Assembly (NCBI GenBank): GCA_958349075.1
Contig: CATWBR010000296.1
Coordinates: 1 to 5,847 of the forward strand
From: an uncultured Clostridium sp.
GTDB lineage: Bacteria; Bacillota; Clostridia; Lachnospirales; Lachnospiraceae
Direction of reading: 5' to 3'
DNA length: 5,847 bases
The notes beneath the pieces are model-generated. The model did no database searches, was not told where the DNA came from, and was given only the letters and a program-made list of their open reading frames with translations. Positions 1 through 5,582 of this stretch are shown here, piece after piece. The translations under genes and the position numbers were made by a program. Position 1 is the first letter of the stretch. Each line of letters opens with the position of its first letter.

Positions 1-543
1 GAATACAGACGTGAAATGCATAAACCAGGGGTTCAGCCACAGCTCCGACGCCGCACCGGCCGCTGTCAGCAAAAGAAGTACGGCAAAACCTCCGCCGTGG
101 ATTTTACTGCCCGGAGCCATCCCCCATATGTAGAGCACGGCAAATACCGGCAGGTAGAATACCATCTGCGGAAACACCGAGAGAAGAAAAAGAAATACTC
201 CCATTACCCCTGCCTGAACCGTCATGGAGGATATCAGGAACGCCAATGAAAATCCGGCATAAACAGCAGCCAGGCAGAACCCGGGAACGGCAAATAAGGA
301 CATTCCGAGAAGCCATAGGATTCCCATTAAAAGCCCCCGTTTCAGTATCAGCTCCGCCAACTGTTCCATGGAGGGCGGCGGTGCGCTGCCCGAAAGAAAC
401 GCCTGTCCGAACACGCCAAGCTGCTCCTTCAGGCCGTCCCCCATCCGGTTAACCCACACGGTTCCGGCTAATATCCCCACAAAAAAACAGAACGCTGTCA
501 GCATAGACGGTTGAAAACGAAATGGTGCATGATATTTTCCCAT
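1..543 (-). CDS. spoIIM: Stage II sporulation protein M (SpoIIM), 3' end cut by window edge
   Basis: Integral membrane protein of the SpoIID-SpoIIM-SpoIIP engulfment machine, which remodels septal peptidoglycan so that the mother cell can engulf the forespore. The reading frame is open from the ATG at 543 to base 1, giving 181 residues without a stop. The family is usually about 200 residues or slightly longer, so only the C-terminal tail is missing. Visible features are a first membrane segment at residues 15-32 containing GILAGTVWVNRM, a hydrophilic loop at 33-68, then hydrophobic segments at about 70-107, 112-139 and 150-170. The conserved-looking PQMVFYLPV lies at 125-133. The start is supported by AAGGTGA at 551-557, seven bases upstream, and by an in-frame stop at 550-552. 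It follows the nudF-like gene by 100 bp; nudF-spoIIM adjacency is known from Bacillus, which supports the call. Identification is by recalled family features, not by a search. Confidence 0.87.
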   Translation of the reverse strand, partial: MGKYHAPFRFQPSMLTAFCFFVGILAGTVWVNRMGDGLKEQLGVFGQAFLSGSAPPPSMEQLAELILKRGLLMGILWLLGMSLFAVPGFCLAAVYAGFSLAFLISSMTVQAGVMGVFLFLLSVFPQMVFYLPVFAVLYIWGMAPGSKIHGGGFAVLLLLTAAGAASELWLNPWFMHFTSVF

Positions 544-565
544 ACAGGCTCACCTTTCCCGCTTC

Positions 566-592
566 GTAACCACGAAACCGTTCCGTAGTTAC
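566..592 (-). other. Stem-loop just upstream of spoIIM ribosome binding site
   Basis: The arms at 566-574 (gtaaccacg) and 584-592 (cgtagttac) pair over 9 bp with one mismatch in DNA, which is a U-G wobble in the minus-strand transcript. The loop is 9 nt. There is no T-run after it on the minus strand, so it is not a normal terminator. It ends 8-9 bases before the spoIIM Shine-Dalgarno, so it would sit in the leader of any transcript starting near the SigE-like boxes. Function is unknown; it could affect translation or RNA stability, or be chance. Confidence 0.35.
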
Positions 593-604
593 CCCATTTC
601 TTCC

Positions 605-633
605 AATCTATGCTGCGTTCTGCCGCTCTATTC
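605..633 (-). promoter_or_regulatory. Possible SigE-type promoter for spoIIM
   Basis: On the minus strand, GAATAGA (627-633) and CATAGATT (605-612) are separated by 14 bp. They resemble the Bacillus SigE boxes KMATATT (5 of 7 match) and CATACAnT (7 of 8 match). SigE controls spoIIM in Bacillus subtilis, so the placement makes sense: it sits in the nudF-spoIIM gap, about 60-90 bp before the start codon. The match is by eye to a loose consensus, and read-through from nudF is an alternative source of spoIIM mRNA. Confidence 0.28.
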
Positions 634-643
634 TATGCAGACC

Positions 644-1246
644 CTACTTTTGGCTGCCGCCGCCAAATTTACATGCGTAAGCCAGGATAGCGGCAATCGT
701 CTTCCCGTCTGTCATTTTACCGGAATAAATCAGTTCCAGGAGATCCTTCAGTTCCCATTCTTCCACATTGATCTCCTCATCCGGATCGAGATGCTGGCTC
801 GACGGAATCAAATTTCTCGCCAGGAAGATATCGATGGCCTCATCGCAGAATGCAATGGTGGTATTGACACTCAGCAGAAATTCCAGTTGATCCGTCTTAA
901 ACCCGGTTTCTTCCTCCAGTTCCCGGAAGGCACATTCTATTTTAGGTTCTCCGGGGAAATCCAGCTTACCTGCCGGAATCTCAAGTGTATAGCGGTCGAG
1001 GGCATTCCTGTACTGGCGCACCATGAGAAGCTTCCCCTCCTCATTCACGGCTACCACGGCCGCAGCCCCGTCGTGATGGATAAAATCCCATTTTGCTTCA
1101 TGGCCGTTCACTTTGACCGTATCCTCATACATTTTGAGAACGGTGCCCTCATATTTAAGCTCTCTTTTCAGTCTCTCGACCGGAGTAATGCCATACCCGG
1201 CTTCCGCAATTTCTCCATCCGGAATTTTTACTACTTTCTCAGCCAT
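644..1246 (-). CDS. nudF: Nudix hydrolase, ADP-ribose pyrophosphatase type (NudF-like)
   Basis: Cytosolic Nudix hydrolase of 200 residues, of the family that cleaves ADP-ribose to AMP and ribose 5-phosphate with Mg or Mn. The Nudix box is clear: G93 (in IPAGKLD), E100, then R108-E-L-E-E-E-T-G115-F116. All three box glutamates that bind metal are present. The first spacing is G-X6-E rather than the canonical G-X5-E, meaning one extra loop residue before E100. An N-terminal region (about 20-57) forms the usual dimerising extension, and FCDEAIDIFLA at 133-143 matches the conserved stretch after the box. The Pro-Gly normally before F133 is replaced by Ile-Ala, so exact substrate is uncertain. I chose the ATG at 1246 because AAGGAG sits 9-10 bases upstream; an in-frame ATG at 1270 would add eight residues but lacks a ribosome binding site. 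The neighbour spoIIM fits nudF synteny. Confidence 0.88.
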   Translation of the reverse strand: MAEKVVKIPDGEIAEAGYGITPVERLKRELKYEGTVLKMYEDTVKVNGHEAKWDFIHHDGAAAVVAVNEEGKLLMVRQYRNALDRYTLEIPAGKLDFPGEPKIECAFRELEEETGFKTDQLEFLLSVNTTIAFCDEAIDIFLARNLIPSSQHLDPDEEINVEEWELKDLLELIYSGKMTDGKTIAAILAYACKFGGGSQK

Positions 1247-1255
1247 TTTCTTCTG

Positions 1256-1260
1256 CTCCT
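1256..1260 (-). promoter_or_regulatory. Shine-Dalgarno that decides the Nudix start
   Basis: AGGAG, within AAAAAGGAGC on the minus strand, lies 9 bases before the ATG at 1246. It lies inside the codons that would be translated if the upstream ATG at 1270 were used. The bases before 1270 (ATCATAATTAA) have no purine-rich ribosome site, so the shorter 200-residue protein is preferred. Confidence 0.6.
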
Positions 1261-1303
1261 TTTTATCCATTTAATTATGATAGAACCGGCTATAATACCG
1301 GCA

Positions 1304-1333
1304 TTCTGCGTTGTGTTTGGAGAGGGCGCAGAA
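1304..1333. other. Weak inverted repeat in the gap upstream of the Nudix gene
   Basis: The 125-bp gap at 1247-1371 contains a perfect 7-bp inverted repeat, ttctgcg (1304-1310) and cgcagaa (1327-1333), around a 16-nt spacer. It also has AT-rich TATTAT and TATCAT boxes (minus strand) but no convincing -35 partner. No T-run follows the repeat on either strand. I see no clear terminator for the upstream surface-protein gene and no firm promoter for the Nudix gene here. Confidence 0.2.
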
Positions 1334-1371
1334 GCTTCGGTTCGGCAGGGTTACCCGGGGGCTTTATAAAA

Positions 1372-2349
1372 TTACCAGACCCGGGCGCCGTTTTCATCCA
1401 CGATGTAACCGTCCGGGGTCAGGCAGTTTGTCTGCATATCCCCTTCTGACCCCAGATAGTACCAGTTGTCTTCCCACTTAATCCATCCGGTTACCATATA
1501 TCCGTCTTCACCGAAGTAGTATCTCTTTCCACCTACGTCGGCCCAGCTGTTGACCGGCCGCGAACCGTCTGTGCCGGTCCATCTCCAGCCCTTTTCATTC
1601 TGAATCCACTCCCCCGGGATACGCTCCGAATTATTCAGCGCTTTCTTTGTTTCTCCCGTTTCCTGCTCCGTGTCGGACGGGCTGACATAGAAGCTCTCCG
1701 ATATTGTATACTTACCTTCCTTAACCCCTTCTCCGCCTACTGCACGGACCTTATAATAATATTCTCCTTCCTTGTGCATCGCAGTCCCGAAGTCATAGGT
1801 GGTCTCCGTTGTCGTCTTCCTGCTGCCCACGGCACGTTCATCCCGGAACAGGTAGATGTCATAGCTCTCTGCACCGATTGCCGGCGTCCAGGCCGCAACC
1901 GTATCTTTCAGCCAGGCGTCCTCAATGGCTCCCACCCGCTGATACATGGGCTTTAAATCCAGGGTAACGGTCAAAACCTGGGATTCCTCTTTCCGCACCG
2001 AATAAACCGTCGCTTCATCACCCTTCACCTTAACTTGAGCCTTAGAAACATCAAAATAGCCGTCATCCTCCGTAACGATTCTCACCTTAACTCTGGGCTT
2101 GTCACTGCGTTTCCAGGTATAGCCGGCATTTTCAATCTCCCAGCCGCTTACCGCATAATTCTCCGCGCCGGTTTCGATTGACAGTTCCTCCGGCTCGTCC
2201 AGGGCGCTGCCGGGCTGCATATGATCCTTTACCTCCAGGCGTATTGAAGATATTTTATTCCTGGACGCTGCAAACGAATTCATTGCCGCAAACCCGGATA
2301 CCGCCAAAGCGGCCAGCATGGCCGCATAAAATTTCTTTTTATTTTTCAT
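1372..2349 (-). CDS. Secreted cell-wall-binding-repeat protein with Fn3-like domain
   Basis: Exported protein of 325 residues, predicted to attach non-covalently to the cell wall. Residues 1-27 form a signal peptide: Lys-rich start, hydrophobic core, and a likely cut after SFA or the next Ala. Residues 30-135 are a beta-rich region I cannot assign. Residues 140-222 look like a fibronectin type III fold, with W154, SYDIYLFRD near 162 and YYYKVRAV near 197. A polar linker at 223-244 leads to cell-wall-binding repeats at 246-310 (GEWIQNEKGWRW, GKRYYFGEDGYMVTGW, DNWYYLGSEG). The protein ends in TPDGYIVDENGARVW, much like the end of the larger neighbour. No catalytic domain or LPXTG sorting signal is visible. 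GGGAGAGG at 2354-2361 provides the ribosome site. A dedicated sigma-A promoter lies at 2435-2463. The role is unknown; a structural or adhesive surface function is inferred. Confidence 0.82.
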   Translation of the reverse strand: MKNKKKFYAAMLAALAVSGFAAMNSFAASRNKISSIRLEVKDHMQPGSALDEPEELSIETGAENYAVSGWEIENAGYTWKRSDKPRVKVRIVTEDDGYFDVSKAQVKVKGDEATVYSVRKEESQVLTVTLDLKPMYQRVGAIEDAWLKDTVAAWTPAIGAESYDIYLFRDERAVGSRKTTTETTYDFGTAMHKEGEYYYKVRAVGGEGVKEGKYTISESFYVSPSDTEQETGETKKALNNSERIPGEWIQNEKGWRWTGTDGSRPVNSWADVGGKRYYFGEDGYMVTGWIKWEDNWYYLGSEGDMQTNCLTPDGYIVDENGARVW

Positions 2350-2362
2350 AAAACCTCTCCCT

Positions 2363-2387
2363 ATCCGTAAACAGCCATTTCACGGAT
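2363..2387 (-). other. Leader hairpin before the 325-residue gene
   Basis: The arms at 2363-2371 (atccgtaaa) and 2378-2387 (tttcacggat) pair over 9 bp with one bulged base at 2381, around a 6-nt loop. It lies one base upstream of the GGGAGAGG ribosome site and within the leader made from the promoter at 2435-2463. It could influence translation initiation or mRNA stability, or be an operator. There is no T-run, so it is not a terminator. Confidence 0.35.
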
Positions 2388-2434
2388 TCTGTTAATGCCG
2401 CATGGCTGCTGCCGGTGACCGGGGTTCTTAATCC

Positions 2435-2463
2435 ATCATACCTCAGTCCCCGCTGTTTTTCAA
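2435..2463 (-). promoter_or_regulatory. Sigma-A promoter for the 325-residue surface protein
   Basis: The minus strand reads TTGAAA (2458-2463), a 17-bp spacer, then TATGAT (2435-2440). Each box matches 5 of 6 consensus positions at the ideal spacing. Transcription would start near 2428, giving a leader of about 80 nt. This indicates that the 325-residue gene can be expressed independently of the large LRR gene upstream. Confidence 0.7.
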
Positions 2464-2470
2464 GTACCGG

Positions 2471-2508
2471 CACAAGGGCGCGGCAGGATATTCTGCCGCG
2501 CCCTTGTG
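2471..2508 (-). terminator. Strong GC-rich hairpin after the LRR gene; terminator-like without U-tract
   Basis: The arms at 2471-2486 (CACAAGGGCGCGGCAG) and 2493-2508 form a perfect 16-bp stem around a 6-nt loop (gatatt). It begins 17 bases after the LRR stop codon in the direction of transcription. That position is typical of an intrinsic terminator, but the bases after it on the minus strand are CCGGTACTTG rather than a T-run, and none follows on the plus strand either. It may therefore pause polymerase, protect the 3' end of the LRR mRNA, or act with a factor. The next promoter's -35 box lies only 7 bases beyond it. Confidence 0.55.
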
Positions 2509-2525
2509 TCAGCTCTTAAACCGTT

Positions 2526-5318
2526 CTACTGAACCCAAACTCCGTTCCCGTCTACTTTGTATCCGTCCGGTGTTGTTGTGTTCTTAAGAAGCATTCCGTT
2601 GCCGGAGCCCTCTTCCATGCTGAAATAGTACCATTTTCCGTCAATCAGGTTCCAACCCGTATACATATACCCCCTTGTTCCGTCTGCCGCCGGATGGAGA
2701 TAATAGGTTCTGCCTTTTTCATCTGTAAACCAGCCGGTCTTCATATAGCCGTCCTGGTCAAAATAGTACCATGCAAACTTTCCGTTATATGGAAGGTATC
2801 CCCATTGGGCGGACGGTATCTGTCCGTTCAGTGTATAACGCCATCCGCGTGCATCCTGAACCCAGCTTCCGTAATGGGTTCCTCTGTCCCTGCCCGAAGT
2901 GGATGGAGAAGAAGTGTCAGGAGTGTCGGGAGTCGGCGGCGGTGTCGGCTGATCTCCCGGGATCCATGGCAGCCACTGCTGATCGGAGCTTACATATCTC
3001 TCATAGAAATTCTGTAATTCTCTATCACCTACCCACCTCAGCGTCTCAATCGTCTTGCCCTGGTAAGTGCATCCTGTAAATACGTTATTCCCCAGGGTTG
3101 GCGGTGTATTGGGCATTGCCAGCCAATGCAGGGAGGTACATCCTGCAAACGCTTCATCGCCGATCTCTTTAATTGATTCAAGCCTCATTTGTACCAGTCC
3201 GGTATTGTTTTTAAAAGCGCTGGCCGGGATTTTGGTTACCGTATTTAAAAATACCCACTTCAGTGATACAGGTAATTTGCAGTTTTCAGGAATTTCCGTT
3301 GCATATTTAGCATTGTTCGCCTCCGACGATCTTCCCACTGTCAGAGTCTCGAGGCCCGTCAAATTCTCAAGCTGGCTCCAGTCTTCCGCCGTAAGTTTTG
3401 CACCGGCCACACTCAACCATTTCACATTGGACAACGACCCATTTCCGCTTATTTTCTGCATAATTTCATGCAGATTTTCTCCTCTGTCAAAATGAGAAGC
3501 GCTCTCTCCCGCGAAAATGTACTCTGCAGTCATCTCTTTGCTTGATATGCTTGATAAGTCCAGAACCCTGCTCCATTCCGGAACACGGGAATACCCGGCG
3601 ACCGCATCATCAAGCCTGCTGCCTGTCAGCGCATCTCCCCTTTCATTCACCAGGCTGTAGTCAAACCTCTGCTCCTCCTGGAAATTATTCCAAATATAAG
3701 GTGCAGACTCAGGCAGGATCAGTTTGATACGGTTTTCAGGCGAAGTACTGAGCCCTGTAAAACTGCTGCCCCGCACATATTCTGCAGATGAAATATCAAC
3801 CACCCTCAAATTCTCGCAGCCTTTAAACAGTTTATCCGGTACCCCGTCAATCTTTGGAAGGGCGATTGACTCTAAGCCTGTGCAGTTCTCAAATGCACTA
3901 TCTCCTATAGTCTCCGCTGTCGGCAGCTCCAGCCCCTTCAGCGATGTACATCCTAAGAACGCTCTTTGTCCAAGGATATCAAGTTTCGGCATATCAACCG
4001 AAGTCAGGGAGGTGCAGCCTGAGAACACTTTTTCTCCCGTTTTTTCCAGTTCCGGCATATCGACCGTACTTAAAGATGTACAGCCCTCAAATGCGCTGCT
4101 ATAGATGGTTCGCAAATCCGGTGCATCTATATCGGCTAATTCCGCATTGCCATAGAAAGCAGACCGGCCGACAGATGTGACTCCCGGCATGCTTACTTTT
4201 TTAAGCTTGTCAAACCCTTTGAACGCTCCCTCTACAATGTTTTCTATACTCGTATTATAACCTGACCTGGCCGGACTGTTCTTCGTCGCATTTTCTCCGT
4301 TCCAGTTAAAATAAATCTCTTCCAGGGTATTGTTATGCTCATCATCATAAAATCCGGTCATACTTACCCTGTAAAGATCCTTTGACAGGTATAGCCTCTT
4401 GAGATTGGGCAGGTTTATAAGCTGATACCACTCGTTGGCTGTTATATCACCTTCTGTTATCTTAAGTTCTTTTATATTCCCCTTTTCGCTGTCACTCAAA
4501 TCAGCCAGATACTTGCTTATGCTGGGATAGACAGTCCCGTTTATTTTGCTGTATTGCGGAAGAACGAAATAGGTATACCCAATCAGCTCTTTTCCATGTT
4601 TCAGTTCTGCTTTGAATATCCTGTCAAACCTTCTGTTTGCAGGATCAACCAGATCCTTCTTGAAATTTAAGGAGATCCCATAAGTGGCATTTTTGTTAAT
4701 TTCAACGTCTGCCCCCGATACTGAAGCTCCATTCTCTGTAATGGTTACTGTATAACTGCTATCGGACACATTGCTTGGGCTTGCCCAGTACTCACTTTTC
4801 TCAAGCATTACTTCCTGTGTTTTTCTGTCATAGCCCCTAGTAATATTATTTGAAAATACACGCAGGAACCAGTTTCCTCTGATCTCAACTTCTCCCTGAT
4901 ACTGCCCGTTTCCTTCCCCTACACTGAAATTCACTCTGGCCGGGAGCTTCTCTTTGTAGAAATAATCCCATTCATTATTCAGTGCAACGTTAAGCTCCGA
5001 AGTATCTTCATCATACTCCCAGTTTATAAGCTCACTCGCCGATGCGGCGAGTTCAGAGCTGGATGCGGCAAGTTCAGATCCGGATGCCATCAACGCATTT
5101 GCCGGGCTGGCAAGGTTGACAGATATCTCCTGATACTCCGGCTCTATATCTCCATAATCTCCCAGCCACTCAGTGACCATCAGGAATGGTACTATATCCT
5201 TCTCAAATAGTCCCGACGCTTTTCTTACTCCCGCGCCAAACGCCGTTCCGCTGAACATGGTTCCCAGCATTGCTACAATGAGCGCAGTGCTCAACGTACT
5301 CCGCAATCTCCTTTTCAT
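2526..5318 (-). CDS. Large BspA-like leucine-rich-repeat surface protein with cell-wall-binding anchor
   Basis: Exported protein of 930 residues, probably displayed on the cell wall as an adhesin or binding protein. In order: signal peptide at 1-29 (MKRRLR, hydrophobic core, cut near AFGA); a low-complexity A/S/E/L stretch at 70-97; an unassigned beta-rich region at about 99-260; a first LRR super-module at about 265-540; a second, shorter one at about 614-750; a Pro/Thr/Ser linker at about 788-810; and cell-wall-binding repeats at 817-910 (GSWVQDARGWRY, WYYFDQDGYMKTGW, GKWYYFSMEEG) ending in TPDGYKVDGNGVWVQ. The LRRs are of the BspA (LRR_5) type with the core F-x-G-C-T-S-L-x-x-V-D-M-P. No catalytic motif or LPXTG signal is seen. 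The start at 5318 is chosen because a perfect AGGAGG lies 7 bases upstream. An in-frame ATG at 5345 would put nine extra residues before the signal peptide. A strong sigma-A promoter precedes it. The ligand is unknown. Confidence 0.88.
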   Translation of the reverse strand: MKRRLRSTLSTALIVAMLGTMFSGTAFGAGVRKASGLFEKDIVPFLMVTEWLGDYGDIEPEYQEISVNLASPANALMASGSELAASSSELAASASELINWEYDEDTSELNVALNNEWDYFYKEKLPARVNFSVGEGNGQYQGEVEIRGNWFLRVFSNNITRGYDRKTQEVMLEKSEYWASPSNVSDSSYTVTITENGASVSGADVEINKNATYGISLNFKKDLVDPANRRFDRIFKAELKHGKELIGYTYFVLPQYSKINGTVYPSISKYLADLSDSEKGNIKELKITEGDITANEWYQLINLPNLKRLYLSKDLYRVSMTGFYDDEHNNTLEEIYFNWNGENATKNSPARSGYNTSIENIVEGAFKGFDKLKKVSMPGVTSVGRSAFYGNAELADIDAPDLRTIYSSAFEGCTSLSTVDMPELEKTGEKVFSGCTSLTSVDMPKLDILGQRAFLGCTSLKGLELPTAETIGDSAFENCTGLESIALPKIDGVPDKLFKGCENLRVVDISSAEYVRGSSFTGLSTSPENRIKLILPESAPYIWNNFQEEQRFDYSLVNERGDALTGSRLDDAVAGYSRVPEWSRVLDLSSISSKEMTAEYIFAGESASHFDRGENLHEIMQKISGNGSLSNVKWLSVAGAKLTAEDWSQLENLTGLETLTVGRSSEANNAKYATEIPENCKLPVSLKWVFLNTVTKIPASAFKNNTGLVQMRLESIKEIGDEAFAGCTSLHWLAMPNTPPTLGNNVFTGCTYQGKTIETLRWVGDRELQNFYERYVSSDQQWLPWIPGDQPTPPPTPDTPDTSSPSTSGRDRGTHYGSWVQDARGWRYTLNGQIPSAQWGYLPYNGKFAWYYFDQDGYMKTGWFTDEKGRTYYLHPAADGTRGYMYTGWNLIDGKWYYFSMEEGSGNGMLLKNTTTPDGYKVDGNGVWVQ
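3762..4223 (-). repeat. Seven tandem 66-bp (22-residue) LRR units
   Basis: Phenylalanine anchors fall at residues 366, 388, 410, 432, 454, 476, 498 and 520 of the LRR protein, an exact 22-residue period over seven complete units. Units at 410-475 are the most alike, sharing F-x-G-C-T-S-L and D/E-x-P. The outer units are more diverged (FKGFDKL, FYGNAEL, FKGCENL). This is a protein-level tandem repeat inside the gene, not a CRISPR array. Confidence 0.85.
5025..5087 (-). repeat. Three in-frame 21-bp tandem repeats
   Basis: Residues 78-98 of the LRR protein are three 7-residue units, ASGSELA, ASSSELA and ASASELI, at 5067-5087, 5046-5066 and 5025-5045. Units one and two are closely similar at DNA level (GCATCC..., TCTGAACT.GCC) and the third is more diverged (GCATCGGCGAGTGAGCTT). 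The array lies just after the mature N-terminus and is probably a flexible or helical spacer. Because 21 is a multiple of three, copy-number change would alter length without breaking the frame. Confidence 0.75.
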
Positions 5319-5325
5319 CTTTTTT

Positions 5326-5331
5326 CCTCCT
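5326..5331 (-). promoter_or_regulatory. Perfect Shine-Dalgarno that decides the LRR protein start
   Basis: AGGAGG on the minus strand, followed by a 7-base spacer (AAAAAAG) and the ATG at 5318. It lies within the codons that the upstream ATG at 5345 would use, and it leads straight into a normal MKRRLR signal-peptide start. It therefore supports the 930-residue form over the 939-residue form. Confidence 0.75.
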
Positions 5332-5341
5332 TTTTCCTGTT

Positions 5342-5401
5342 TCATCCTTTCATCTTTATGACTGTTTTTTCTGTTTTTTTCCGTATACCTCCCGATTTCA
5401 T
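5342..5401 (-). CDS. Possible 19-residue upstream ORF (leader peptide) of the LRR gene
   Basis: An ATG at 5401 opens a 19-codon frame, MKSGGIRKKTEKTVIKMKG, ending in TGA at 5342-5344. The stop overlaps the in-frame upstream ATG of the LRR gene (ATGA at 5345-5342), an arrangement that allows translational coupling. A weak ribosome site, CAGGGA, lies about 7 bases before the ATG. The peptide is very basic because the leader is A-rich. It could be a regulatory leader peptide or simply a chance open frame; it is too short for codon statistics to help. Confidence 0.2.
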   Translation of the reverse strand: MKSGGIRKKTEKTVIKMKG

Positions 5402-5462
5402 AATCTTATCCCTGCCATATTTCTGTCCGATATACTGCTCTTAACATGCCGGGAATTATTTT

Positions 5463-5491
5463 AGGATAAATATATCACAGTTCCCTGTCAA
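5463..5491 (-). promoter_or_regulatory. Strong sigma-A promoter for the LRR surface protein
   Basis: The minus strand reads TTGACA (5486-5491, perfect), a 17-bp spacer, then TATCCT (5463-5468, 4 of 6 match). Transcription would begin near 5456, leaving a leader of about 138 nt before the ATG at 5318. It lies 118 bp after the regulator gene, so the LRR gene has its own start site. Confidence 0.72.
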
Positions 5492-5522
5492 AGCCGTCCG
5501 GGTGTGCTAAAAGTCACGTTTT

Positions 5523-5538
5523 ATGATACAAAAATCAT
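5523..5538. promoter_or_regulatory. Small dyad upstream of the LRR promoter, possible operator
   Basis: The arms atgat (5523-5527) and atcat (5534-5538) form a perfect 5-bp inverted repeat around 6 bases, centred about 75 bp before the predicted transcription start. An upstream activator site would lie there. I could not find the paired direct repeats typical of LytTR binding in this gap, so any link to the neighbouring regulator is speculative. Confidence 0.2.
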
Positions 5539-5582
5539 GCCGTTTTTCATCCCTTTCTTAAAGCCCCGTCCCGTCTAAGGTT

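Noticed and set aside
16..452. Short open frames on both strands over the spoIIM region
   Set aside because: They overlap the SpoIIM frame, which has membrane segments, a good ribosome site and conserved neighbours. The short frames have none of these.
1285..1302. Perfect TATAAT on the plus strand flanked by two ACCGGC direct repeats
   Set aside because: There is no good -35 box about 17 bp upstream and no plus-strand gene downstream, so it is probably chance.
635..1369. 244-codon open frame on the plus strand
   Set aside because: It is antisense to the Nudix gene, has no ribosome site or family features, and the opposite strand encodes a clear Nudix box.
3067..3495. Plus-strand open frames inside the LRR gene (also at 2694-3079 and 3724-4180)
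   Set aside because: They are antisense shadows of a repetitive gene. The repeated pattern they show mirrors the LRR units on the minus strand.
3762..4223. Regularly spaced repeat, considered as CRISPR
   Set aside because: The units are contiguous 66-bp coding repeats with no unique spacers, and they keep a reading frame encoding LRRs.
2526..5345. 939-residue form of the LRR protein starting at 5345
   Set aside because: The perfect AGGAGG lies inside this extension and serves the ATG at 5318, which begins a standard signal peptide.
5494..5572. Two GACGG-CTTT-like elements upstream of the LRR promoter, considered as LytTR binding repeats
   Set aside because: They differ in length and do not match the GTT-centred direct repeats expected for AgrA/VirR-type sites.
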